From the NCBI GenBank assembly GCA_050292445.1, contig JBNKLQ010000110.1, forward strand, positions 1 through 18,728: a stretch of 18,728 nt of DNA, written 5' to 3'. Position 1 is the first letter of the stretch. Each line of letters opens with the position of its first letter. The stretch is from Leptofilum sp050292445 (GTDB taxonomy: Bacteria > Chloroflexota > Anaerolineae > Promineifilales > Promineifilaceae). This document shows positions 1 through 7,600 of this stretch, piece by piece. Made by a program: the position numbers and the translations under genes. The notes below the pieces were generated by a model. That model was not told the origin of the DNA. It saw only the letters and a program-made list of their open reading frames with translations, and searched no databases.

Positions 1-375
1 GTTTTGCGAGCTGACCGATCGCCGGGTAACTCCTCCATACTTGGCATACGCGGCTTATCTTTCAAACAAGCAGCTAATGCTTGAATGCTTGCTTCACCAG
101 CGCAGCCAATAAAGCAAACGTGGTCCTGAGCCCAAAACCTCGGTCATTTACGGTGTGGCTGCGTCTGGTGCAAGCCTTGTTGCACGAACTGATAGAGGGC
201 GTTGGCTATGGGGTTTTCATGCTGTTATCTGCTCTTTTCGTTTTCCCCAATGCTTTGTCCAATGCGGTTACCTCTCATTATCGTTATCTGCATTCGCGCC
301 TGAAATTTGCCCCATTATACAGTGATTTCGCCTGATTTTACGGCCAATTGGCGCAGTTATCCCCCGGTTGGCTGT
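1..375. other. Left flank without a confidently called gene
   Basis: I see no gene I can defend here. On the minus strand a frame is open from position 143 to the left edge (about 47 codons, with in-frame ATGs at 45-47 and 36-38). Its composition is protein-like and it could be the 5' part of a gene running off the window, but I recognise no family. A plus-strand frame from position 1 to a stop at 82-84 is equally plausible, so strand and reality are unresolved. The 84-codon plus-strand frame at 81-335 resembles nothing known and has no clear RBS. An 8-bp sequence (AATGCTTG) is repeated in tandem at 76-91. This is where cassettes of the neighbouring integron would lie if the insertion element has displaced or interrupted the array. 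Confidence 0.4.
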
Positions 376-393
376 TTAGTGAAGCGCCAATTG
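345..393. repeat. 10-bp inverted repeat around the transposase stop
   Basis: CAATTGGCGC (345-354) and GCGCCAATTG (384-393) are perfect inverted repeats separated by 29 bases, and the transposase stop codon (376-378) falls in the loop. The hairpin could be a transcription terminator or part of the oriIS end of the IS91 element, which in this family contains hairpins just after the transposase gene. No T-run follows on the transcript side, so a plain intrinsic terminator is less likely. Confidence 0.5.
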
Positions 394-1596
394 CCAGCGA
401 CGGCGCGTAGGATGCGCCTTTAACTCTGCCTGTAACTGCATCGTGCCTACCCCACACAACGGACATTGCGTCGAGTCATGTCCCAGCATTTCAGCCAACA
501 ATGCCTCTGTTGCAGCCGGTACCATCATCGTCTCATGATAGGTACCCAGCAAAGCGCGGCAGCGGGCCAGTTTCGCTTGGCGATAGCGTGGGGCCAGCAG
601 CCCAAAATGGCGCACGCGCACAAAACGTTTGGGCAACGTATGCTGCAAGAACCGCCGTATGAATTCGACAGCCGGTAATCGCATCTCTTTTCGCTCCCCG
701 TTGGCTTTGTAATCCCGGTAGCTGAACCGAACAAAGCCGTTGTTTATCTCCAGAATGCGCCCATTACTGATCGCAATCCGGTTCACATAGCGGCCCAGAT
801 AATCCAATGTTTGGGCGGCATCGCTAAAGGGAGGCTTGGCATACACTTGCCACTTCTTTGCCAGCGTTTCAGCTATCAGTCGCTGAAATGTGCCTCGGTC
901 TGACAAAGAAGCACACTGACCGGCAAAGACAAATGCCTCCTTGTCAAATCGCTTTTGCATTCCCGCGCAAAAATGGTCCCGAAACTGGGCTGACAGCTCA
1001 ACGATGGGAAACAAATAGTCAGGAGTCGTTGCTCGCCACTGTTTGCCATCGCTGGTTAATGCACCGCCAGTGACAATGCAATGCAAATGGATATGGGCGG
1101 TTAGCGTCTGTCCCCAGGTGTGCAAAATGGCCGTGAAGCCGATTTCACCGCCCAGATAGCGTCGACCAAACGCTTTTAGCGTCTCCGCAGCGCTGGCAAA
1201 GAGTTGGTTGTAGACCTGATTCTGATTGACACGGGCCAAGGGATTGAAGAGATGGTCAATGGTGAAAACGACGTGGAAGTAGTGGGTAGGCAGCAGTTGT
1301 GCTTTTTGCTGTTCCAGCCACACCATCTTGGCTAATGCGCCGCATTTGGGGCAGTGGCGATTGCGGCAGGAGTTGTAGGAGATACGCAGTCCGCCGCAAC
1401 TATCGCACTCATCCACATGCCCACCCAGTGCAGCTGTGCGGCATTGCACAATGTCGCGCAGCACCAGCCGCTGCTCGTGGGAAACGTGATAGTGTCTCCG
1501 GTACTCATCCCCGTGCAGACGGAAAACATCAGCCAGTTCATAAGCTGGTTTTTCCGTTTCAAGGCTGATTCGCGGCGGAGATGAAAGTTTTAACAT
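376..1596 (-). CDS. IS91-family transposase, HUH/Y2 type
   Basis: This 406-aa protein is the relaxase-like transposase of an IS91/IS801/IS1294-type element. It should nick one DNA strand through an active-site tyrosine and move the element by rolling-circle-like replication. The N-terminal zinc-binding domain shows C52, C64, C67, C77, C82 and C85 in the order expected for the family. The HUH metal site is H168-I-H170-L-H172. The paired catalytic tyrosines are Y266 and Y270 in the motif YLGRYVNR, followed by RIAISN. A C-terminal CPLC pair (C378, C381) may add a second zinc site. All key residues are present and length is normal, so the enzyme looks intact. The ATG at 1594-1596 has only a weak AGG upstream. 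It is transcribed away from the integron integrase gene. Family call is very secure; activity is inferred. Confidence 0.95.
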   Translation of the reverse strand: MLKLSSPPRISLETEKPAYELADVFRLHGDEYRRHYHVSHEQRLVLRDIVQCRTAALGGHVDECDSCGGLRISYNSCRNRHCPKCGALAKMVWLEQQKAQLLPTHYFHVVFTIDHLFNPLARVNQNQVYNQLFASAAETLKAFGRRYLGGEIGFTAILHTWGQTLTAHIHLHCIVTGGALTSDGKQWRATTPDYLFPIVELSAQFRDHFCAGMQKRFDKEAFVFAGQCASLSDRGTFQRLIAETLAKKWQVYAKPPFSDAAQTLDYLGRYVNRIAISNGRILEINNGFVRFSYRDYKANGERKEMRLPAVEFIRRFLQHTLPKRFVRVRHFGLLAPRYRQAKLARCRALLGTYHETMMVPAATEALLAEMLGHDSTQCPLCGVGTMQLQAELKAHPTRRRWQLALH

Positions 1597-1682
1597 TTAT
1601 GCTTCTACCTCTGGCAGCAAGAGGGAGAGACGTGGTTTATAATGTAAAAACAGAACGTATGTTTCGTGCAACATATATTAGT

Positions 1683-1830
1683 CTGCACGGATGCAGAATA
1701 AACTCGTTGATTTATTGTTATCCTGCGCGTTTTGCAGTATAAACTCGTAAATCTCAACAAATATCTGCACATTCTGCGGCATAAGCTTGATTTCCTAGGT
1801 TTATGCGGCACAGCTGCATGATAAACCTGC
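1683..1830 (+). repeat. Four ~40-bp-spaced direct repeats, candidate attI/IntI binding region
   Basis: Four imperfect copies of a 25-base unit start at about 1683, 1723, 1765 and 1803. Each has a CTGCRC-like block followed by TGCRG, one base, and ATAAACTCG or a close variant (ATAAGCTTG in copy 3, ATAAACCTG in copy 4). Spacings are 40, 42 and about 38 bases. Copy 3 faces a partial inverted copy at 1797-1810, and a weaker inverted copy lies at 1631-1645. The block occupies the region just upstream of the integrase start, where attI lies in known integrons; attI1 carries several IntI1 binding sites including direct repeats. I could not find a clean GTTRRRY core, so the crossover point is not identified. 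It could instead be an operator array for the integrase or the transposase. Confidence 0.5.
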
Positions 1831-1835
1831 CAGAC

Positions 1836-1864
1836 TGAATAAAAACGCGCACGAACAGTATACA
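1836..1864 (+). promoter_or_regulatory. Possible promoter of the integron integrase
   Basis: TATACA at 1859-1864 is a fair -10 box and lies 17 bases after TGAATA (1836-1841), a poor -35. It would give a leader of about 20 bases to the ATG at 1891. No clear Shine-Dalgarno sequence precedes that ATG, so translation may be weak. The adjoining repeat array could regulate it. Confidence 0.25.
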
Positions 1865-1890
1865 AAAAATAGTCGCAACTTCAAACAAAA

Positions 1891-2862
1891 ATGAGCCTGA
1901 AAAAACCGAAATTGCTGGATCAAGTTAGGGAAAAAGTTCGCCTAAGAAATTATTCTTATCGTACAGAGCAATCGTATGTTGCCTGGGTAAGGCGATTCAT
2001 TTTGTTTCACCATAAAAAGCACCCGTCAGACATGGGAAGGCCAGAGGTTGAAGCCTTCTTAAAACATCTGGCTGTAAATAAAGATGTCGCTGCATCAACC
2101 CAAAACCAGGCGTTAAGCGCCTTACTCTTTCTTTACAATGAGGTATTAGAGCAGCCACTTGGTTACGTCGATGTGATGTGGGCGAAAAAGCCGAAACGGC
2201 TTCCGGTTGTCTTAACGCGATCTGAAGTGAAAGCTGTATTGGCTCAAATGAGTGGCGTGCCACTTCTCGTTTCCCAATTGCTTTATGGTGCAGGTATGCG
2301 TGTCATGGAAGGCTTACGTTTGCGTGTACAAGATTTAGACTTTGGGCAACGATTGATTGTTGTCCGAGACGGCAAAGGGCAAAAAGATCGCACAACACCT
2401 TTACCTGAAGCCCTGGTGGATGATCTACAGAACCACTTGGAATGGGTGCAGTCCTTACACCACAATGATTTGCAACAAGGAAATGGCCGGGCACCTTTGC
2501 CAAATGCACTTGCCAGAAAATATCCCAATGCCGAGACAGATTGGCAGTGGCAATTTGTATTTCCTTCCACCACCTTGTCCAAAAATCCACGAGGTGATAG
2601 TGAAACGTTATACCGTTACCATTTGCATGAAAGCACGGTTCAACGAGCCGTTAAGCGGGCTGTCAAAGAAGCGAAGTTGAGTAAGCGCGTTTCGCCCCAT
2701 ACATTTCGTCATAGCTTTGCGACCCATTTGTTGGAGCGTGGTACAGACATTCGCACAATTCAGGAGCTATTGGGTCACAAAAATTTGCAAACGACAATGA
2801 TCTACACGCATGTAATCAATCGAGGTGCTATGGGGGTGCGTAGTCCATTGGATGATATGTAG
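1891..2862 (+). CDS. intI: Integron integrase (IntI-type tyrosine recombinase)
   Basis: This 323-aa tyrosine recombinase inserts and excises gene cassettes by attI x attC recombination. The N-terminal SAM-like DNA-binding domain covers roughly residues 5-90. The catalytic residues are R137 (GAGMRVMEG), K163/K165 (GKGQKDR), H270 and R273 (SPHTFRHS), H296 (LLGHKN) and nucleophile Y305 (TMIYTHV). The stretch at 206-226 (ALARKYPN...WQWQFVFPS) matches the extra alpha-helical patch that separates integron integrases from XerC/XerD and is needed for attC binding. The ending around MGVRSPLD is also typical of IntI. The protein looks complete. The region upstream holds repeats that could be attI, but a transposon lies where the first cassette should be, so the platform may be empty, interrupted or a solo integrase. 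It belongs to no clinical class that I can assign. Confidence 0.93.
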   Translation: MSLKKPKLLDQVREKVRLRNYSYRTEQSYVAWVRRFILFHHKKHPSDMGRPEVEAFLKHLAVNKDVAASTQNQALSALLFLYNEVLEQPLGYVDVMWAKKPKRLPVVLTRSEVKAVLAQMSGVPLLVSQLLYGAGMRVMEGLRLRVQDLDFGQRLIVVRDGKGQKDRTTPLPEALVDDLQNHLEWVQSLHHNDLQQGNGRAPLPNALARKYPNAETDWQWQFVFPSTTLSKNPRGDSETLYRYHLHESTVQRAVKRAVKEAKLSKRVSPHTFRHSFATHLLERGTDIRTIQELLGHKNLQTTMIYTHVINRGAMGVRSPLDDM

Positions 2863-3089
2863 CTTTATTAGCGATGATGCAATACCGATGAAAACGGCCG
2901 TTCCCCATCCCCAAAATCCCCTAATTCACCCACCCGCCAGTTCGAGCCGCATAAGTATGCGTGTCCGCCTGGCGCTGTGGGCAGTGGTCTCCACAATGCG
3001 TTTGAAACCAGCGGACTCAAACATGGGTGTGAAGCCCACATAACTAAACGTAACGTTTTAGGACGCTTGCAGCCAGAGAAAACCAATGT
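2863..3089. other. Hairpin-rich stretch between convergent genes
   Basis: This spacer separates the converging integrase and STAS-like genes. It starts with a copy of the iterated palindrome (AACGGCCGTT, 2893-2902). A nested symmetric inverted repeat follows at 2935-2974, then GTTTGA/TCAAAC at 3000-3005 and 3017-3022 around an 11-base loop, and a small hairpin at 3044-3061 (AAACG-TAA-CGTTT) that could end transcription from either side. I see no open frame worth calling. Confidence 0.5.
2935..2974. repeat. Nested symmetric inverted repeat after intI
   Basis: Outer arms CGCCAG (2935-2940) and CTGGCG (2969-2974) and inner arms CGCATA (2948-2953) and TATGCG (2956-2961) are each perfect. Seven unpaired bases lie on each side between them, and the inner loop is only AG. 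The layout of two stems with a symmetric internal loop resembles a folded attC site in outline. However, the conserved RYYYAAC and GTTRRRY boxes are missing, so I call it only a hairpin. Confidence 0.5.
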
Positions 3090-3530
3090 TTACGTGTTGG
3101 GGAAAAAGGTCTCATCTGCCTTCTCCCACGCAATGCCATTTGTTGCTGCCTGCAAGTGATCGATGGCTTCCTGTAAACTTGAAACGTTTTTGAGCCGGGT
3201 CTTGTCGATTTGCTCAACAGGTAAACTACTTGTATCCAGGTTTAATTTTGCCGACTTAACAACCACCACACAGCGCAGCATGGGATGGTTCATAAAAGAT
3301 ACCATCTCCTTCATTTGATTGAGGCTGGCAGGTGCGACCATCTCAACAACACGATTATCGATAATGACATGAAACGCGCTGTCAACATCGCTAAGGAGCG
3401 CTTCGCCTGTTTGTATCACACCCATGAAATCTTCTGTAGTTACATCTGGATGGAAGTGAGTCAGCGACGCTATCTGATTAGGAACAAACCAGCCCAGTTT
3501 ATAGTTTGGTGGTCGCATTTTTGTATACAT
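3090..3530 (-). CDS. Small STAS/SpoIIAA-like protein, function unknown
   Basis: This 146-aa soluble protein has no signal peptide or membrane segment. The alternation of strands and helices, with FHVIIDNR at 53-60, a helix, then MLRCVVVVKS at 84-93 and a C-terminal helix containing LQEAIDHLQ, is reminiscent of STAS or SpoIIAA-like folds, which act as protein-protein switches in stress or sigma-factor pathways. I infer this from pattern alone. GAGGAG directly abuts the first ATG (3528-3530), while a second in-frame ATG at 3516-3518 lies 12 bases from it. Neither spacing is ideal, so the start may be residue 5. It is divergently transcribed from the universal stress protein gene and shares its 131-base upstream region, which may link the two in stress control. 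Confidence 0.7.
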   Translation of the reverse strand: MYTKMRPPNYKLGWFVPNQIASLTHFHPDVTTEDFMGVIQTGEALLSDVDSAFHVIIDNRVVEMVAPASLNQMKEMVSFMNHPMLRCVVVVKSAKLNLDTSSLPVEQIDKTRLKNVSSLQEAIDHLQAATNGIAWEKADETFFPNT

Positions 3531-3548
3531 CTCCTCGAATAGTATGGA

Positions 3549-3597
3549 ATTGGGTGTATTTTAATGCTATACTGTTTAAACAACGAAGCCACCCAAT
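3549..3597 (+). promoter_or_regulatory. Promoter/operator region upstream of the stress protein gene
   Basis: TATACT at 3568-3573 is a good -10 box, within the 11-mer CTATACTGTTT that also forms the -10 region upstream of the gene at 15127. The matching -35 (TGGAAT, 3545-3550) is weak, which suggests activator dependence. Perfect 8-bp inverted repeats, ATTGGGTG (3549-3556) and CACCCAAT (3590-3597), flank the -10 box and could be an operator. The leader to the ATG at 3662 would be about 80 bases long. Confidence 0.45.
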
Positions 3598-3661
3598 GAA
3601 GTTTGTATCCATGATTACACCCTTTGGTAGATACGAAAACTAGATCCCCCGGGAGGCGCCA

Positions 3662-4669
3662 ATGTTTGATCGAATATTAATCCCTCTGGACGGTTCACAA
3701 ATGGCATTATGTGCCATGTCTGCGGCCTTTGGTCTGGCGAGCACATTTGATTCTGAAGTTGAACTGGTCCATGTCCTCAGTAAAGAAACACCGGACACGA
3801 CAACCCAAATTGATCCGCTGCTATGGCATATGCGCAAAGCAGAAATTGAAACCTATCTTTCTTCTATTGCCCAGGACTCCTTAAAATATGATCTGCAAGT
3901 CAAACGAACCATTTTAGAAGGCGATGCAGCAGAACGTATTATTGCCCATGCTACGGCTCAGGATATCGACTTGATTGTTATGAGCAGCCACGGCAGCAGC
4001 GGCATGAGTGGCTGGAGCGTGAGCAGTGTGGCCCAAAAAATTATTGCCCGTGCCAATCGCTCCGTTTTATTGGTGCGTGCTTTTCAGCAACTGACTGCAA
4101 CTGAACAACAGGTTGACCCCTTCCCGTTTAAAAACTTGCTGGTTCCGCTAGACGGGTCACGGCGGGCAGAAGGCATCCTGCCGATTGCCAACAGGCTGGC
4201 TGCTGATCATGGGGCAACGGTTTGGCTGGTGCACGTGACCTCGCCATCTTCCCTTGTCCTGCCTTTTCAGGCCCGCCGTGAAGAGGCAGCACCACAGTTT
4301 GACATTGTTGCTCAGTATAAACACGCTGCCGCCGACTACCTAAGCGGGATGCAATCTCAAATGGAGTGCAAAACGAAGATCGCGGCATTGGAAGGTGATG
4401 CCATTACCAGCACACTCAACCATTTTGCCGAACGGGAAGCTATTGATTTGATGTTGCTCTGTGCTCATGGTCATTCTAACTCCAAGCAATCCTATGGCGC
4501 TGTTGTCACCAGCGCCATTGTTCACGGCAATGTTTCTGTTTTTATTTACCAGGACCTGTCACCGATAGAAATTGAACCCACACACGCCGAAATCGTTTTC
4601 GACCAACAGACGAACGTCGACGTAGAAAGAGCAGGCCGACATGCCCAACCTGCATTCTGGAACGCTTGA
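3662..4669 (+). CDS. Universal stress protein with two tandem UspA domains
   Basis: This 335-aa protein carries two UspA folds, about residues 1-139 and 156-297. Each begins with the hallmark strand and loop (RILIPLDGS at 4-12; NLLVPLDGS at 158-166) and each repeats the LVHV strand (35-38; 189-192). The ATP-binding consensus GxxG-9x-G(S/T) is incomplete. In domain 1, HGSSGMSGWSVSS (110-122) keeps the first two glycines but has serine where the last glycine is expected; domain 2 (HGHSNSKQSYG, 269-279) is further diverged. ATP binding is therefore doubtful in domain 2. A tail of about 38 residues follows. GGGAGG at 3651-3656, five bases before the ATG, is an excellent RBS. Its last 29 bases overlap the start of the glucan synthase gene in another frame, implying coupled translation. 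Family call is secure; its ligand and target are unknown. Confidence 0.92.
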   Translation: MFDRILIPLDGSQMALCAMSAAFGLASTFDSEVELVHVLSKETPDTTTQIDPLLWHMRKAEIETYLSSIAQDSLKYDLQVKRTILEGDAAERIIAHATAQDIDLIVMSSHGSSGMSGWSVSSVAQKIIARANRSVLLVRAFQQLTATEQQVDPFPFKNLLVPLDGSRRAEGILPIANRLAADHGATVWLVHVTSPSSLVLPFQARREEAAPQFDIVAQYKHAAADYLSGMQSQMECKTKIAALEGDAITSTLNHFAEREAIDLMLLCAHGHSNSKQSYGAVVTSAIVHGNVSVFIYQDLSPIEIEPTHAEIVFDQQTNVDVERAGRHAQPAFWNA

Positions 4670-7600
4670 ATCGCAAGATGTTTCTACTATTGAGCTTGCC
4701 GACCAACCAGATCCAAAAGACGATCCCTCCCGCCCACTGTACCGGCTAGCTCGCCAATTAAGTGAGGAGCACGTATTGGCTCCGCCATCAGCGGTGCCTT
4801 CTCGCCAGTTTTTTGAACGCATTAAGGTGCAGGCTGACCAGCTAGAAGCAGTCTATCAAGTTTTTACATCCCTCACTGAAGGCGAACTGGCCTATTCACA
4901 GGCAACCGAGTGGTTGTTGGATAACTATTACGTTTTGCAGCAGGCCATCCAACAGCTACAAGAAAGTTTACCTCTCCATTACTATGAGGAGATGCCCCCG
5001 CTAAGTTCCCCCACGCATTATAGTGGATTTCCGCGTATCTATGCCCTGGCACAAGCGTATGTACAGTTTGAGCTGTGTCGGGTCGATATCAATCGGGTGA
5101 AGCAGTTTGCCCTTGCCTATCAAGAGACAGCGCCGCTGAAGATTGGTGAATTATGGGCGCTGCCGCTTTGGCTGCGCTTTGTCCTGCTAGAGAGTTTGAT
5201 TCAGGCGGCAAACCAGCTTGTCTCATTATCGAAGCAAATAACTGAAACGGCCGTTTCCTCCCCGCTTCCTACCGATGGTGATGAAACAGATGTGATCTCC
5301 TATTGCGTGCTTAGCCTGCGGCAGTTGGCTGAACAAGATTGGAAAACGTTTTTTGAAGAAGTAAGTGTGGTCGAGCGAATTCTGCGTCAGGACCCGGCGC
5401 AAGTATATGGCCAAATGGTGTTTAAAACCCGTGATCAATATCGCAAGACGGTGGAAACATTGGCCCGGTTTAGTAACTATTCAGAAACGGCCGTTGCCCA
5501 GAAAGTTGTCAACCTGGCGCAGCCCAATGCAACCCACGTCGGTTATTTTCTTATTAATAGGGGACGAACTCAATTAGAGCAAGAAATTGAGTATCGTCCG
5601 CCTCCTTTCAAGCGAATTCAGCACTGGTTTAAGCAGCATCCTACCGTGCTTTACCTGGGCAGTATCAATCTCGCTTTGCTACCCATCATCATCACCATCC
5701 TCTGGTATAGCGTGGTCCAGAACCCGCCAGGATGGATGCTAGGGATCATCTTTTTGCTCAGCTTGCTGCCGGTTGTGGATACGGCCGTTGCACTGGTAAA
5801 CTGGGCAGTGACGCACCTGAGGAGGCCACGGGTGCTGCCCAAGCTGGACTTCAGTGAAGGCATTCCCCCATCATGCCGCACAATGATTGTTATTCCTTGT
5901 TTGCTTACCAGCAGCCAGGAAGTTGAGTCTCTTTTGCAACAGCTCGAACATCACTACTTGCGCAACGCCGACCCCCAGCTTGGTTTTGCCCTGCTCAGCG
6001 ACTTTGCCGATGCCGATGCAGAAACGATGGAAACCGATGAGCCACTGCTGGCTCAGGCTCGCGACGGCGTGCGGCGGCTAAACCACCGTTATCCATCGCG
6101 CCCTTTTTACCTATTTCACCGCCATCGTTTGTGGAATGAAGCCAAAGGGTGTTGGATGGGCTGGGAGCGCAAACGGGGTAAACTGCACGAATTTAACTGG
6201 CTGCTGCGCGGTGCCACTGATACCTCGTATAGTGTGCAGGAAGGAGAACTGGAAGGGCTGACGGCCGTTCGTTACATCATTACCCTCGACGCCGACACCA
6301 TTTTGCCTTTAGACGCCGCTGCCCGGCTGGTGGGTACGTTGGCCCATCCGTTAAACGTAGCCCAATTTGACGACGACAGCAACCGCGTCGTCAGCGGCTA
6401 CTCCATTTTACAGCCGCGTGTTGAAATTCAACCTACCAATGCCAACCAATCTATCTTTACGCGCGTCTTCGCCGGGGACACCGGCCTGGATTTATACACC
6501 CTGGCCGTCTCCGACGTTTACCAGGATTTGTTCGGCGAAGGCAGCTACACTGGCAAAGGTATTTATGAAATTGATTCCTTCGAGCGCAGCCTGGCGGGGC
6601 GCGTACCAGAAAACAGCTTGCTCAGTCATGATCTGTTTGAGGGCATTCAGGGACGTGCTGGCCTGGTAACAGATGTTATTTTGTACGAAGATTATCCGCC
6701 TCATTACCTGACCTATCTGCGCCGTTCGCATCGCTGGATTCGTGGCGATTGGCAGCTTTTGCCTTGGCTCTTTCCCCGCGTTCCCACGGCTACCGGTTCG
6801 CAGCGCAACGATTTGCGCCTTATCCATTTATGGAAAATTTCTGACAATCTGCGGCGCAGCTTACACGCACCGGCTTATTTTCTTTTCTTCATCGCTGCCT
6901 GGCTGCTCCTGCCGGGTTCGCTGCTGGTTTGGACTGTTATTGGACTGCTGCTCTCTTGCACCGGGGTGATGACAACTGTTTTAACGGCCGTTTGGGACAA
7001 CATCCCCAATCCATCCTGGCACCAAATCGCTCGCCAAATCCGCAACACCGTCATCCGCTGGCTGTTGTTCATTGCGTTTCTCCCCTTTGAAACGATTCTG
7101 GTAGTAAATGCAGTGGCAATTACCTTGTGGCGGCTTTTCGTCTCTCGCCGCAATCTGTTGCAGTGGACCACGGCGGCGCACGCAGCCCGCCTGATTGGCC
7201 CCGAAATGACGGCGGGTGCTACTGCAAGGCATTCTTTGCCCGCCATTCTCCTCAGTGTGTCTGTCGCCTTCCTCATATTACTGGTAAATCCGGCGGCGTT
7301 GCCTGAGGCCGCCCCATTTGTCATTATTTGGCTGCTCTCTTTTGTCCTGGCGCAATGGATCAGCAAACCAGCGGAGGAAACGGCCGAACCATTGTCCGAG
7401 GACCAGCGTCGGCAGCTGTACAAGCTGGCCCGCGCTACCTGGCTCTTTTTTGAGCAGTACGTTACGCCAACTGACAACTGGCTGCCCCCAGACCATTTCC
7501 AGGAATCGCCGCGTGGTGTGGTGGCTCATCGCACCTCTCCCACCAACATTGGCTTTTATCTGCTTACGGCCCTTTCCGCCCGTGATTTTGGCTACATCAG

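Larger units (their letters stand above)
345..1640 (-). mobile_element. IS91-family insertion element (approximate limits)
   Basis: The element is defined by its single HUH/Y2 transposase gene. IS91 elements move by a rolling-circle-like mechanism, lack classical terminal inverted repeats and make no target duplications, so their ends cannot be read off a single copy. I place the left limit at the inverted repeat surrounding the transposase stop, the side where oriIS is expected in this family, and the right limit just upstream of the transposase start. Both are estimates. The iterated palindrome ACGGCCGT, common in the resident genes, is absent inside it, which fits a recent arrival. Confidence 0.45.

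Noticed and set aside
81..335. 84-codon plus-strand open frame left of the transposase
   Set aside because: No RBS of note, no family resemblance, and competing open frames on the other strand; not enough to call a gene.
1653..1664. GAACGTATGTTT, close to the GAAC-N4-GTTC LexA box of Gram-positive bacteria, suggesting SOS control of intI
   Set aside because: One half is mismatched and it is over 220 bases from the integrase start, nearer the transposase; a match of this quality can occur by chance.
1683..1830. CRISPR array
   Set aside because: Only four imperfect repeats with short spacers of about 15 bases that themselves share sequence, and no cas genes.
3041..3066. Possible attC site around the AAACG-TAA-CGTTT hairpin
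   Set aside because: The conserved RYYYAAC and GTTRRRY boxes are not present in the right order, and the stem is too short.
6875..7477. 200-codon minus-strand open frame
   Set aside because: Antisense to the membrane segments of the glucan synthase, with no domain or RBS support.
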